In this document: positions 55,022-64,000 of the stretch, one piece after another
How positions within the stretch are numbered: the stretch's first letter is position 1
Layout: each line of letters begins with the position of its first letter
DNA from: Paenibacillus sp. N3.4
GTDB lineage: Bacteria > Bacillota > Bacilli > Paenibacillales > NBRC-103111
Assembly (NCBI RefSeq): GCF_008017805.1
Contig: NZ_VRTT01000001.1
Span: forward strand, 124,001 to 188,000
Direction of reading: 5' to 3'
Length of the DNA stretch: 64,000 nt
Translations under genes and position numbers: made by a program
The notes under the pieces: generated by a model
The model's database searches: none
What the model saw: the letters and a program-made list of their open reading frames with translations, nothing else
What the model was told of the DNA's origin: nothing

Positions 55022-55651
55022 ATGAGCACACAATTGCAATCGGATGTATTACAAGTTCTGGAAGATCGTCACTCGGTTAAGCAATATCAAACCGGACATA
55101 AAATACCAAAAGAGGTTTTGAAGCAATTATTGACGTCGACATCACAAGCCCCATCTGCGTGGAATCTTCAGCACTGGAAGCTTCTCGTTATTGAAGATCA
55201 AGCTCAAAAAGAGAAATTGCTCCCTATCGCGTACGGCCAAAAGCAAATCGTTGAAAGCTCTGTTGTTATCGCTATTCTGGGTGATCTTCAAGCAAACAAA
55301 AATGCTGAGCTTGTCTTCGGGCCGGCTGTTGAAGCAGGCTTCATGCCCAAAGAATTGAAAGATAACCTCGTTGCACAAATCGAAGGTGCTTATCAATATC
55401 CGCAAGTCGCTCGTGATGAAGCCATTCGCAATGCTTCTCTTGCTGCGATGCAGCTGATGATTGCCGCCAAAGCCTTAGGTTATGATACTTGTCCAATGGG
55501 TGGTTATGACGCGGCCAAATTCGTTGAAGCTTTCAACGTACCTGAACGTTACCTTCCTGTCATGCTGATTAGCGTTGGATTGGCAGCTTCACCTGCAAGA
55601 TCTGCAGGCCGACTATCCTTAGATCAAATCACCGTCTCTAATTCCTTCTAA
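55022..55651 (+). CDS. Nitroreductase family protein (NAD(P)H-dependent, FMN)
   Basis: A 209-residue flavoprotein of the NfsB/YdgI type, with RHSVKQY at the start (FMN-binding Arg), SAWNLQHWKLLVIED, and ALGYDTCPMGGYD near residue 150 for the FMN phosphate. It would reduce nitro or quinone compounds or act as a general oxidoreductase. GGAGGGAAC precedes the ATG. It is monocistronic, with its own promoter and a terminator at 55659-55701. Confidence 0.92.
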   Translation: MSTQLQSDVLQVLEDRHSVKQYQTGHKIPKEVLKQLLTSTSQAPSAWNLQHWKLLVIEDQAQKEKLLPIAYGQKQIVESSVVIAILGDLQANKNAELVFGPAVEAGFMPKELKDNLVAQIEGAYQYPQVARDEAIRNASLAAMQLMIAAKALGYDTCPMGGYDAAKFVEAFNVPERYLPVMLISVGLAASPARSAGRLSLDQITVSNSF

Positions 55652-55658
55652 AACAACG

Positions 55659-55701
55659 AAAAGGCATGGTTCCATCGGAAGATGGAACACATGCCTTTTT
55701 T
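55659..55701. terminator. Terminator after the nitroreductase gene
   Basis: Arms AAAAGGCATG and CATGCCTTTT with inner TTCCATC/GATGGAA form a long stem, followed by T-rich sequence. Both flanking convergent genes can use it. Confidence 0.88.
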
Positions 55702-55717
55702 ATCGAAGAAAACCTTA

Positions 55718-56800
55718 CTAATGAATTTGATCTGTTTCGAACCAAATTTCATCGATCAACTTATTCTTATACAGCATGGACACGTTGAAGGTTTCATACT
55801 CTTTTTCCTTGTCCAATTCTTCCATCAATAATGAAGCTATCAGCTCTCGGTCATCCGAATTTCCAGGTTCACGGAAATCAATAAATCCCGTTAGCTGGCG
55901 CTCACTGATATCAACCGTGGCCGTACCGATAGGCAGTCCGCCGTAGGATTGCTGGTAGATTTCATACGTAAGCGTATCCCCATCATCTCTAGCCATAACA
56001 ATCGTATAATCATTGGGATCAAGAGGAGTCATCGTTGCTTGGTTAGGTAGATCTGCCAGATCCAAAAGATCAATATGTGTGAGTTCGACAGTATCTATCG
56101 TTTCCCCATTAACATTCATGTTGAAAATAAACGTATCTGTTTCATCCTCGTTGAAATCAGCCACAATTAATTCAGTCACCGTGTCCATTTCTTCATCAAA
56201 AGGATCAAACTTCCAGGTTATATTGCCTACAACTTCCGAGCCATACACTTGAAGCATGACCTCAGCTATTAAATCTGCTTCATTATCATATACGTGATAG
56301 TCCACACGGTTTCTCTTCTCACCTACAATCACAAGTTCATAGCCCTTCTCCTTCTTAAGCCCACCCCTCATATCCATTTCTTCTGCGCCATCCGGATCGG
56401 TATCATCGAATCGTGAACCATCCCTCACCCACTCATAATCAACTTCATCATCGTGAAAGTGAGAGGACATCGCACTGGAATCCCATGCGGTCTCCGTTGT
56501 TTGTAGGTTAGCTCCTGTTGCAATAATCAGGTCAAAATCACTATAACTGACAAGCACCTCACATTCCTCAATGGCCAGTGCATCAGTCACTTGCTGAATG
56601 TATGTTTGTACGAATTCATACACCTTCTGTTTATTCACAATCGTTATGGACTGCCGTTCTAGTTGGATTGAGCCCTTAAGCCGATGCGATTCCCTGTAGA
56701 CTAGCGTTAACGTACCGACAAACTCACCATTGTACATAATATCGCAGACTTCACCGCCTGCTGTTTTCAAATCGGGTCTAAGCATGATATCGGCCACCAC
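55718..56800 (-). CDS. Acidic cytoplasmic protein with three internal repeats, unknown function
   Basis: A 360-residue acidic protein without signal or membrane segment. Three domains of about 90-95 residues (roughly 3-95, 153-250 and 265-358) share a pattern: a short Tyr/Val strand, YxGxxxGxxxVxxxxRxLxGxIxF, a helix with L..EL, then a strand pair ending NxxxxDxIxxE (for example NVSMLYKNKLIDEIWFETD and NMNVNGETIDTVELTHID). A very acidic linker (FHDDEVDYEW) separates the first from the second. I recognise no family. The start is GTG at 56800 with GGAGG 7-8 bp upstream. It stands alone and may be a scaffold. Confidence 0.75.
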   Translation of the reverse strand: MVADIMLRPDLKTAGGEVCDIMYNGEFVGTLTLVYRESHRLKGSIQLERQSITIVNKQKVYEFVQTYIQQVTDALAIEECEVLVSYSDFDLIIATGANLQTTETAWDSSAMSSHFHDDEVDYEWVRDGSRFDDTDPDGAEEMDMRGGLKKEKGYELVIVGEKRNRVDYHVYDNEADLIAEVMLQVYGSEVVGNITWKFDPFDEEMDTVTELIVADFNEDETDTFIFNMNVNGETIDTVELTHIDLLDLADLPNQATMTPLDPNDYTIVMARDDGDTLTYEIYQQSYGGLPIGTATVDISERQLTGFIDFREPGNSDDRELIASLLMEELDKEKEYETFNVSMLYKNKLIDEIWFETDQIH

Positions 56801-56917
56801 TTACTCGCCTCCTCTACAGATCTTGTATCATTCTTTTGTAGAGTGTCCCAACATCGACCAAATTATGAGGAATTTGTGCGCCTGAACGATAGCCTCGGTA
56901 TGCAACCCTGTTTTTCA

Positions 56918-57724
56918 CTAATTGTGTAAACAATATTTAGACAGGGCTTCATGAACCCCTTCATTATTATTGGATGATGTTAAAGCATCGGCGGCGTTCC
57001 GCACATCTTCAGGAGAATTGGCTACCGCAATGCCAAGCCCCGCGAATGCCATCATTTCCAAATCATTATAATAATTGCCGATTGCCATTATCTCAGTTGG
57101 ATTCACCTCTAAGGTTGCAGCCAAAGCCTTTAAAGCATTCCCTTTATTAGCCTCTGCACTCATGACATCAATAAACAGATCGCCGCTGCGAATCATCCGC
57201 AAATGACCATATAGTTTCTGCTCTTCCCATTCCTTTTGAACACGATCCAATACGTCCGGTTGGCCAAACAATGTGAATTTCACAATCGGCAGCCCTAGTT
57301 CGGATACATCAGTCACAAGCTTAGGGCTAATTAAAAACTTCTTATACATCTCTTTTTCATACTCACCAATTCGTTCGATATACATATTAAAAGAGGTGCA
57401 TACATCAAAATGAATCCCCTCACGTCTCACATAATCCAACATAGGCTGAATTTCCGAAAGTGTGAATGAAAACTCGTTGACTAAGGACTGCCCACGCTCG
57501 TCCGCATGAACCGTTGCAGCGCCATTATGAGTAATCATTGTGCCTTCCAACCCAAGCTGCTGCAGAATAGGCAGCGTACTGGCGGGTGCCCTTCCCGTAC
57601 AAAGCACAATATGGCAGCCTTGATCATGTACTTCCTGAATGGTCTCTATGGTTCTCTCGGTTAATTCATGGTCATCATTTAATAAAGTCCCATCTACATC
57701 CAATGCTATCAATTTAAATTTCAA
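56918..57724 (-). CDS. Cof-type HAD family hydrolase
   Basis: A 268-residue cytoplasmic HAD phosphatase of the Cof/YbiV type. Motif I is IALDVDGTLLNDD (nucleophile Asp), motif II is LCTGRAP, the Lys of motif III lies in EANKGNALKAL, and motif IV reads IGNYYNDLEMM with Asn where the first Asp usually stands. The second Asp is kept, so activity is likely. Members cleave sugar phosphates or flavin/pyridoxal phosphates; the substrate is unknown. Confidence 0.92.
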   Translation of the reverse strand: MKFKLIALDVDGTLLNDDHELTERTIETIQEVHDQGCHIVLCTGRAPASTLPILQQLGLEGTMITHNGAATVHADERGQSLVNEFSFTLSEIQPMLDYVRREGIHFDVCTSFNMYIERIGEYEKEMYKKFLISPKLVTDVSELGLPIVKFTLFGQPDVLDRVQKEWEEQKLYGHLRMIRSGDLFIDVMSAEANKGNALKALAATLEVNPTEIMAIGNYYNDLEMMAFAGLGIAVANSPEDVRNAADALTSSNNNEGVHEALSKYCLHN

Positions 57725-57810
57725 GGTTCTCGTCTCCCTTGTCTCTCATCTTCATCGACTTATTGTACCATAGGTCTATCGTCCGTTCATCGGTTTTACA
57801 AAAAAGACAG

Positions 57811-60800
57811 TTATTGAACACGATGTACACCAACCGATTGGTTCACATTACCAATAATTTGAACAGGAACTGATTCTGTTTTCACCCGACCATTATGATA
57901 CTGAATTTTAAAATGAATATGTTGTATACCTCGTGGCAATCCCTCCGTAAGTGACTGGAATTTCGGATCAAAAAGTTCCCCCTTGAAAAGGGTAGCATCT
58001 TCGTTCGATACAAGTAATTTGACAGAAACAAATAAGGAATTCCCATCCATACCCACAGTATCCATCCAAGCTGTAACTTCATCAACCGCAGCAGGCGCAC
58101 TGATACTAGAAACCATGAATATCTCTCCAGAGTAAAAATCCCTAGGCGCCATTAACGTTTGATGGCCGCTTCGCTCATGTAGAAGCCGCCAATCCTCGGT
58201 ATACATGACGTCCGAGAGAATCGTTAGCGGCTTGGCCGTTATTGCTTTAACTCGTGTATCTGAAAGAATACCATCGGACACGGTTAGTGTAACCTTGTAA
58301 ATACCGACTAAGAGGAACCTATGGGTAATATCTTTAGTGAAAAAATGGCTAATGGCTCCATTAGGCCCCTCCAATTTCCAATCATAGGTTAAAGCATCCC
58401 CGTCCGGATCGAACGACCCATTGCTCATTTGAACAAAATCACCTTCCCAAACCGGCTTAGGAAACCAGTCAAAATCTGCTACGGGTGCTCGATTAATATA
58501 GAACCAGGTTTGAGGAGAATAGTCGGACCACGTAATTCCGTCGTTAACTCTGACTCTCACACGTAATTTTTCTCTAGCAGGCAGATTGGTAGGGACTGTC
58601 CAATTGCCCGATGTTGCACTTGTATATTGCCATTGTTGACCAGAATCCACAATGATCGTATCGTTTGCTTCATTTGTGATTTGAATCTGAAAATAGATAA
58701 ACGTTGTTCCAGGATCAGGATCCGTCTGAATCCAATGCAACGTGGGTCGAAGGGTGCTAAACATCGTTGGATTAGATTGCGTGCCATCAGGTATAGTCAT
58801 TGTCGCTTTGGGTGGCCGATTGGTAATCATCCATCCGATATTCGACCAAGTTGACCACACAGTTCCATCATTTACAGCTACCTGAACTTGATAGGCTTGA
58901 CCAATTACTAACGATTGATCTAATGTCCACTGTCCTGACGTTGCAGATGTACCTAAAGGTTGAATCCCTGAGTCTATAACGACATTTCCATTTACATCTT
59001 TAATGACAACATGAAATGATGCAAAAATAGTTCCAACATCGGGATCACTTTGATTCCATTTTATAGTAGGCATTAAGGTGTTAACATAGGATGGGCTCGC
59101 TTGTGTTCCATTTGGAAACGTGAGAACAGCCGTTGGCGGATTATTAGGTACAGGTATTAGCACATTGACCGTTTGCTCATACCACTCACTCCAAATGCCA
59201 TCTTCCTGCATCACAACTAGACTTACAATATAGGTTCCCGTTTGATTGGGATTTGTTGGGAAACCGAAACCTTCCGTTCCATCGGGGGCAGTGTACTTCC
59301 ATTTTTGATCGAATATCCCGCGGTTAGTTCCATACCCTGCTTGGTAGTTTGAAGCACTCAGCCAACGATCAGGATCAAAACTTGCATCAATTGGACTTAA
59401 AGTATTGTTAGCGTTCTTTTGGATTGTAAATTGGGCGATAGGAACTCGAACTACTTTAACTAATTGGGTATATGGATCTGAATATTGACTGTAACTAGAA
59501 AATACTCCGTCCGCATAACTGTAACCCGGTGGCGATGGATCGTCGGGAATTTGATAGTCTACCTTGTAAAAACCCACCTTACTAAGTGTAGGATTCGGTG
59601 AAGTCACTAACAAATTGTTATAGCTGTTATTTGGCGCTATTTCAGAGTAACCATCACCATTATTTAGGTACTTATACGGCTGCTGATTTGTGAAGATCCA
59701 TTTCGCTCTTGATGGCATTGCAGGATCATTCTCCGGATCTGAATAACTCGTGTTATAGACGATCGGTTGACCGACGACTACCACATTATCCATAAACTTT
59801 GTTGGTGGGTAATTCAATACTGAAATTCCCTTGAATTGCACATTTCCTTTCACTGCATATGGCCCGTAGGAGCCAGCCTCAGTGAATATGGTGTCATCTT
59901 TATCTAATACCGGTGAGCCATTCATATAGACTTTGATATGGGTGCCATTTAACTTGATTTTAATGTTATATGGCGTGTTTTCACTAATTGGCCAATCGAT
60001 AGAACCTATTACTGTACGATTACCATTCACATAAGATACTAATTTCGTCGAATAGCGGTTATGTTCCACCCGATACATATTTCCTGCATTTTGAATTCGG
60101 AAGGAGAATCCAGCCGTTTCTTGGGAGAAATACTTGGTGGAAGTCCCACTTTTAAACGTAATCGCGTACGTGAATTCAGCATTTTGATTAGTAACTTGCG
60201 GGTCGTATAGTTGTCCATATGAGCGATATGGTTCCTTAATTGCAGTATTTAAGACGCTTCCCTCCAAAATTTTCTCTTTGTAGTTAGTTGTAGTACTCTC
60301 ACAACAATCTGTCTCATAGTAACCATATCTGACATAGACTTTTCCATTATCAAGAATTCTAGTATTAAGGGTAAATGGTTTAAAATCTCGATAATAATCA
60401 CGCCCCGATTCAGTAATAAATGGAGCTTCAGATATTAAATTTCCAGTTTTTATATCTACAACTTGCAAACTATAAATTCCTTTAAATGTACCGGAAATCG
60501 AAGCTGTCATACCTACTAAATATCCGTCTTTTGAAATAGCACTATTTTTATCAACAGATGATTTAGACCACAGTAATGTTCCGTTAAAGTCATACGCATA
60601 TACCTTCGAATCCAAACTCAAAAGAAATATATCTTTGTAATAACCTATGAATTCTCCTTTTGAGAATGGTGTTGTTGCTATGGTTATATCTTTGAGTAGA
60701 GATGTCGAATTAGCATCTCTAATTTCAAGATGATAAGAATCATTACTGCCAAATCTAAACATGTACGCGAACTTTGACAAATCACTATTAAATGGAATCG

Positions 60801-63800
60801 TACGGTCATAACTTGTCCACCATGAGTTAGTGTTTGGTTCGGTCACTGTCCAAAGCGTGCGACTATCAAGCACCTTACTTATAGTCAGTGGACTATTATC
60901 AGGCGAAGACCAGTTAATCACTGGATTTCCTAATTGAGTATTAGGAAGCATCGAATTAACAGGCGAACCGCCGCACCAGGTTTTAGGACCATTACCACCT
61001 GCCCAAGATGTTAGAATATAGCTGGGATCAAGTATTTTTTCGATAGGTATCGACCACCAGTTATTTCCGTATCCATCACAATCCCCACTAAATGCTGTAA
61101 AGGAATATAAATAGAGATATTGTTCTGTTACAGAATAAAGCTCGGGTCGAGGGTTATACCAGTAGCTTCCTTTTGGTTCTAAAGGGGCTGTCTTAATCAT
61201 AGTTCCGTTCCGTCGGATTTCCCATTGTGTTAATGCAGCATCCATGTTAATGGTGATATCCTCGCCTAGAAGGGCTTTTTCGTAATCACCTTTGGCTACA
61301 TCACGAGCCGTTAACGTAGACGGGTTAGGTGCGTTGTAGGGGGAACTCTGCCCGGCATACTTATCTGAATTTTGAAAATAAGGAGCCGTCTGTAACTCAC
61401 CGGAAGAGTTCTTGAACCAAGCAGCTTTTAGCGGTACATCGCCATCTAACGTACTTGTTTTCCAATTGGGTTGTAAGAACGTATCGGTTGCGATCTTTTT
61501 TGGCAGCTCTAAAGGCGGTGGTTGAATTTGTCCTGCCATCGCAAATGTAGCAACAGGTTGATCGTTTAGAATTTCAAAATAATAATCCTTCGAGTCCGAT
61601 TTTTTATATCCTTCTGCTTCTTGAATAAAAATGTGCAGCTTGCACTTGCCTACTCTTGAAGCCGAAAAATAAATATTTCCATTGGCATCCCGCGTGACGG
61701 CAACAGGTGTTTCATCTTCGAAACTGCCATTATTGTTAGAATCACAGGTTATGGTGTCGGTATGAATTAGAATGGGGTCATTGTCTGGCGAATACGAGGA
61801 ATCCTGGATGATCATTTGATTATTTCTTAATCCTGTAGGTGGAACGAAGGCTTGAGCAATGGGAGGCAAATCTGGGAGTACGTTAATAGTCGTGGAAGCT
61901 GGAGTAATGGCATGTAAACCGTTGGAATCAACTACATCAAGTGTGACTATTTCTTGTCCTGATGTTGGGTAAATCGTTCTTTTATTCCCCCATACATATT
62001 GGACAATGCTGTATCCGAAAGGACTATAGCTGTTAGCGCCTGAAATGTCGGGTGTAAAGGTTCTACCCTCAACGATCCTTGAAGGAACATTGATAACGGG
62101 TACAGGATTGGGAGGAACAACGTTTATTGTAGCCGTTTTAGTCGATGATGCCCCGCGATAATCCATGGCTGTGACTTGGATCTGAAATGTACCTAGCTTG
62201 TCTGGAATAAAGTAGCTATATCTTTCGTCGTATTGCCACCATCCCATGTCCACATATTTTGTTTTCAACCAATCTGCATTCGTATTATCAAAATCCCATA
62301 TGTAAATGAAAGCGTCCCCGTCCGGATCATAAGGCGTTGCTTTCGTATCTGGAAGTATTTCGGGTGTATGAAGAATTTGCAAATCTACGTGTGTACCTAC
62401 CTGAACGTTAATCAAGGGCTGAATCGCATTCACATTTCCCCGATTAACAAAACCCGGTGTAAATACAGGAGGGCTATTTGGCTTTGAATTATCGATATAG
62501 ATTTCAAATGATTTAGTGCCTAAGTCCTTCACGGTTCCACAGGTTGTTTTGATAGTGACACTGACTTGTACAAATCCGACTCCCATGCCTTTCGGATATG
62601 GCAGTCCGTTAAAAGAGTGTATTTTGCCATTCGTATTTGAAGTTTGTAATTTATTGTCTTGTGTGAATTTAGCGGTGGTGTTTAAGTAAGCGCATGAATC
62701 ACCGCCAGTGACGGAAACGTTAATTACGCTAACGGAATTGCTTTCACCAAACTTAAGTCGGGGCTTTTCAATAGTAAAGGCGCCGTCAACCTTCTCTGGT
62801 GTAATAACTGGTCCGCAGCTTGAAGATGGGATGAAAACTTTACTTATAGTGTTATTCAGTTTTGTTTCTTCGTCAATCGCGTTAGTTGAATCTAACTTGA
62901 CAGTAATTGACTTCTCCAACGGTGATGTGAACTTATAACTGAAAGTTCTACCTAGTGGTGTATCCTGCGTTGCCCCAGTCCAATCGTCTGTTTTTAACAG
63001 GACGCCATCGATTCTGATTTCAACTTTGAACGGCGTTGAAGTGTCGGGACCGATGTTTCTGAACTGATATTCGAATTGAACGGTTTCGCCTTGTTGGAAG
63101 CAAGAAACGGATGGAACGATGTCGATTGCTACGAGATCGGGTTTATCGATTTCTAGATAGGTTACATCAATATAGCCAGAATAAAAATACGCATTAGCAG
63201 CCCATTCAGTTTGAACCTCCATTAAATAGTTTCGATCTTCACCTTTGCCTGTATCGGGTTTACCGTAATAGTCAACACCATCATCTAAAAGTCCCTTTTC
63301 AAACTTTCTGAAAATCTTTATATAATTTTCTCCTCCGCTTGTTCGTCCCCAGTCATAAGGGATTACGGCATTTGAATAAAGATTAGGTTTAGCAAATCCT
63401 CCTGTAATACGGATAGATGCATTGTCGATTTGGTTAAGGCTAATAGTATTTTTGCTATTATCTAAAAAATCTTGTTTACTATGATAAAAAATAGATGGAG
63501 GAGTAGGGTCATATGAAGCTGTGACACCTGCACCATATCCATTCCAATTTGGGGCAATTCCTTTTAAACCGTCATATCTTAAATCCTCTGGATAAGAAAT
63601 CATTGTGCTACTATTTCTAGCGTGTCCTTCTGTCGGAATCAGTCCCGGATATTGCGAAAAAGTATTACCATCATAAGTCGAACTATCCGCATCAAACTGC
63701 ATAATTGGAGTATATTTTCCTGTATGTTCCCAAGCTGTTCCACTTGGCAATCTGTAAATATGGTGACCAGGATTTGTTGATTGTTGACTGTAAAGAAGTC

Positions 63801-64000
63801 CAATCTGCCCCTGTAAATTGTTAACATTTAGGTTATAACCTTGTAATGATGCCAAGGAAGTTTTATCTAAATTATTAACGAATAATTTCCAAGATTTTAT
63901 TTCACCTGTGACATGACCATCCAATTTAAAGGTAAAAGATTTAGTTTTCTCAGGGTATACATATTCATTTTGACTAGAATCAGCGGTGTTTGAATTAAAA
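57811..64000 (-). CDS. Giant extracellular array protein with CARDB, PKD and FN3-like domains (N-terminus beyond window)
   Basis: The frame is open from the stop at 57811 through the right edge (over 2060 residues). The apparent start at 63924 is only an in-frame TTG, so the true N-terminus, probably with a signal peptide, lies outside. Domains from N to C include a CARDB domain (PDLVAIDIVPSVSCFQQGETVQFEYQF), cadherin/PKD-like domains (around DPDGDAFIYIWDFDN and DPDGDALTYDWKLEG), a LamG-like region (PYNIKIKLNGTHIKVYMNGSPVL), and two FN3-like repeats ending in NRPP and NRAP. No catalytic domain is clear. It probably binds wall or outside partners. The last about 120 residues form a separate C-terminal domain (VMYTEDWRLLHERSGHQT). 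Confidence 0.8.
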   Translation of the reverse strand, partial: FNSNTADSSQNEYVYPEKTKSFTFKLDGHVTGEIKSWKLFVNNLDKTSLASLQGYNLNVNNLQGQIGLLYSQQSTNPGHHIYRLPSGTAWEHTGKYTPIMQFDADSSTYDGNTFSQYPGLIPTEGHARNSSTMISYPEDLRYDGLKGIAPNWNGYGAGVTASYDPTPPSIFYHSKQDFLDNSKNTISLNQIDNASIRITGGFAKPNLYSNAVIPYDWGRTSGGENYIKIFRKFEKGLLDDGVDYYGKPDTGKGEDRNYLMEVQTEWAANAYFYSGYIDVTYLEIDKPDLVAIDIVPSVSCFQQGETVQFEYQFRNIGPDTSTPFKVEIRIDGVLLKTDDWTGATQDTPLGRTFSYKFTSPLEKSITVKLDSTNAIDEETKLNNTISKVFIPSSSCGPVITPEKVDGAFTIEKPRLKFGESNSVSVINVSVTGGDSCAYLNTTAKFTQDNKLQTSNTNGKIHSFNGLPYPKGMGVGFVQVSVTIKTTCGTVKDLGTKSFEIYIDNSKPNSPPVFTPGFVNRGNVNAIQPLINVQVGTHVDLQILHTPEILPDTKATPYDPDGDAFIYIWDFDNTNADWLKTKYVDMGWWQYDERYSYFIPDKLGTFQIQVTAMDYRGASSTKTATINVVPPNPVPVINVPSRIVEGRTFTPDISGANSYSPFGYSIVQYVWGNKRTIYPTSGQEIVTLDVVDSNGLHAITPASTTINVLPDLPPIAQAFVPPTGLRNNQMIIQDSSYSPDNDPILIHTDTITCDSNNNGSFEDETPVAVTRDANGNIYFSASRVGKCKLHIFIQEAEGYKKSDSKDYYFEILNDQPVATFAMAGQIQPPPLELPKKIATDTFLQPNWKTSTLDGDVPLKAAWFKNSSGELQTAPYFQNSDKYAGQSSPYNAPNPSTLTARDVAKGDYEKALLGEDITINMDAALTQWEIRRNGTMIKTAPLEPKGSYWYNPRPELYSVTEQYLYLYSFTAFSGDCDGYGNNWWSIPIEKILDPSYILTSWAGGNGPKTWCGGSPVNSMLPNTQLGNPVINWSSPDNSPLTISKVLDSRTLWTVTEPNTNSWWTSYDRTIPFNSDLSKFAYMFRFGSNDSYHLEIRDANSTSLLKDITIATTPFSKGEFIGYYKDIFLLSLDSKVYAYDFNGTLLWSKSSVDKNSAISKDGYLVGMTASISGTFKGIYSLQVVDIKTGNLISEAPFITESGRDYYRDFKPFTLNTRILDNGKVYVRYGYYETDCCESTTTNYKEKILEGSVLNTAIKEPYRSYGQLYDPQVTNQNAEFTYAITFKSGTSTKYFSQETAGFSFRIQNAGNMYRVEHNRYSTKLVSYVNGNRTVIGSIDWPISENTPYNIKIKLNGTHIKVYMNGSPVLDKDDTIFTEAGSYGPYAVKGNVQFKGISVLNYPPTKFMDNVVVVGQPIVYNTSYSDPENDPAMPSRAKWIFTNQQPYKYLNNGDGYSEIAPNNSYNNLLVTSPNPTLSKVGFYKVDYQIPDDPSPPGYSYADGVFSSYSQYSDPYTQLVKVVRVPIAQFTIQKNANNTLSPIDASFDPDRWLSASNYQAGYGTNRGIFDQKWKYTAPDGTEGFGFPTNPNQTGTYIVSLVVMQEDGIWSEWYEQTVNVLIPVPNNPPTAVLTFPNGTQASPSYVNTLMPTIKWNQSDPDVGTIFASFHVVIKDVNGNVVIDSGIQPLGTSATSGQWTLDQSLVIGQAYQVQVAVNDGTVWSTWSNIGWMITNRPPKATMTIPDGTQSNPTMFSTLRPTLHWIQTDPDPGTTFIYFQIQITNEANDTIIVDSGQQWQYTSATSGNWTVPTNLPAREKLRVRVRVNDGITWSDYSPQTWFYINRAPVADFDWFPKPVWEGDFVQMSNGSFDPDGDALTYDWKLEGPNGAISHFFTKDITHRFLLVGIYKVTLTVSDGILSDTRVKAITAKPLTILSDVMYTEDWRLLHERSGHQTLMAPRDFYSGEIFMVSSISAPAAVDEVTAWMDTVGMDGNSLFVSVKLLVSNEDATLFKGELFDPKFQSLTEGLPRGIQHIHFKIQYHNGRVKTESVPVQIIGNVNQSVGVHRVQ

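Noticed and set aside
54739..55029. 96-codon minus-strand frame upstream of the nitroreductase
   Set aside because: It overlaps the nitroreductase promoter and start on the other strand and overlaps the more plausible small gene at 54534-54803 in another frame.

Overview
The window looks like a chromosomal segment of a Paenibacillus-type Firmicute (order Paenibacillales). The evidence is S-layer homology (SLH) surface proteins, a YesM/YesN-type two-component pair beside an LplABC-type sugar importer, strong GGAGG-type ribosome binding sites with many TTG and GTG starts, lipoprotein-type solute-binding proteins and efflux adaptors, and a moderate G+C content. I see no rRNA, tRNA, CRISPR array, prophage or intact insertion sequence.

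Layout. 1-2403 (minus): a YhaO/SbcD-type exonuclease (cut by the window edge) behind a frameshifted glycosyltransferase. 2575-4483 (plus): a membrane diguanylate cyclase overlapping a secreted phosphodiester-glycosidase-fold protein. 4484-4971: duplicated intergenic repeats and a terminator. 5448-13510 (minus): an operon of efflux adaptor, RND pump and a double RCC1 propeller carrying SLH domains. 13883-17255: a phosphonate-type ABC transporter, with the binding protein on plus and a fused permease plus ATPase on minus. 17423-24803 (minus): a 2016-residue SLH/Ig/OB-fold array protein and a smaller secreted protein. 25281-26136: an integrase-like remnant and a small XRE regulator. 26493-35615 (minus): a sugar-uptake island of histidine kinase, response regulator, two permeases, binding protein, sugar isomerase (frameshifted) and Gfo/Idh oxidoreductase. 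35652-39432: TetR and XRE regulators around a solo fabF. 40002-48885 (minus): a second RND pump operon (pump, adaptor, secreted protein) and a membrane-anchored protein. 49072-50336: a MerR regulator and an SDR gene. 50393-54411 (minus): queD-queE-queC followed closely by an OmpR/HK pair. 54534-64000: a nitroreductase, a three-repeat acidic protein, a HAD phosphatase and a giant PKD/FN3 extracellular protein cut by the right edge.

How it fits together. Much of the window is about the cell envelope: two RND pumps in a single-membrane cell, each with an extracytoplasmic protein as the last gene, plus two giant extracellular array proteins. Four start regions (adaptor 1, phnD-like, phnC and RND 2) carry a pair of 6-bp direct repeats of type TTYAYA spaced by 5 bp, about 75-105 bp upstream of the start codon. 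This is the layout bound by OmpR/PhoP-type response regulators, and it suggests that the pumps and the phosphonate importer share a regulon. This is the most interesting signal I found.

Data caution. At least five genes are broken by an apparent single missing base, three of them in A or G runs, and one more by an apparent extra base. This pattern points to residual sequencing or assembly indels rather than gene decay.
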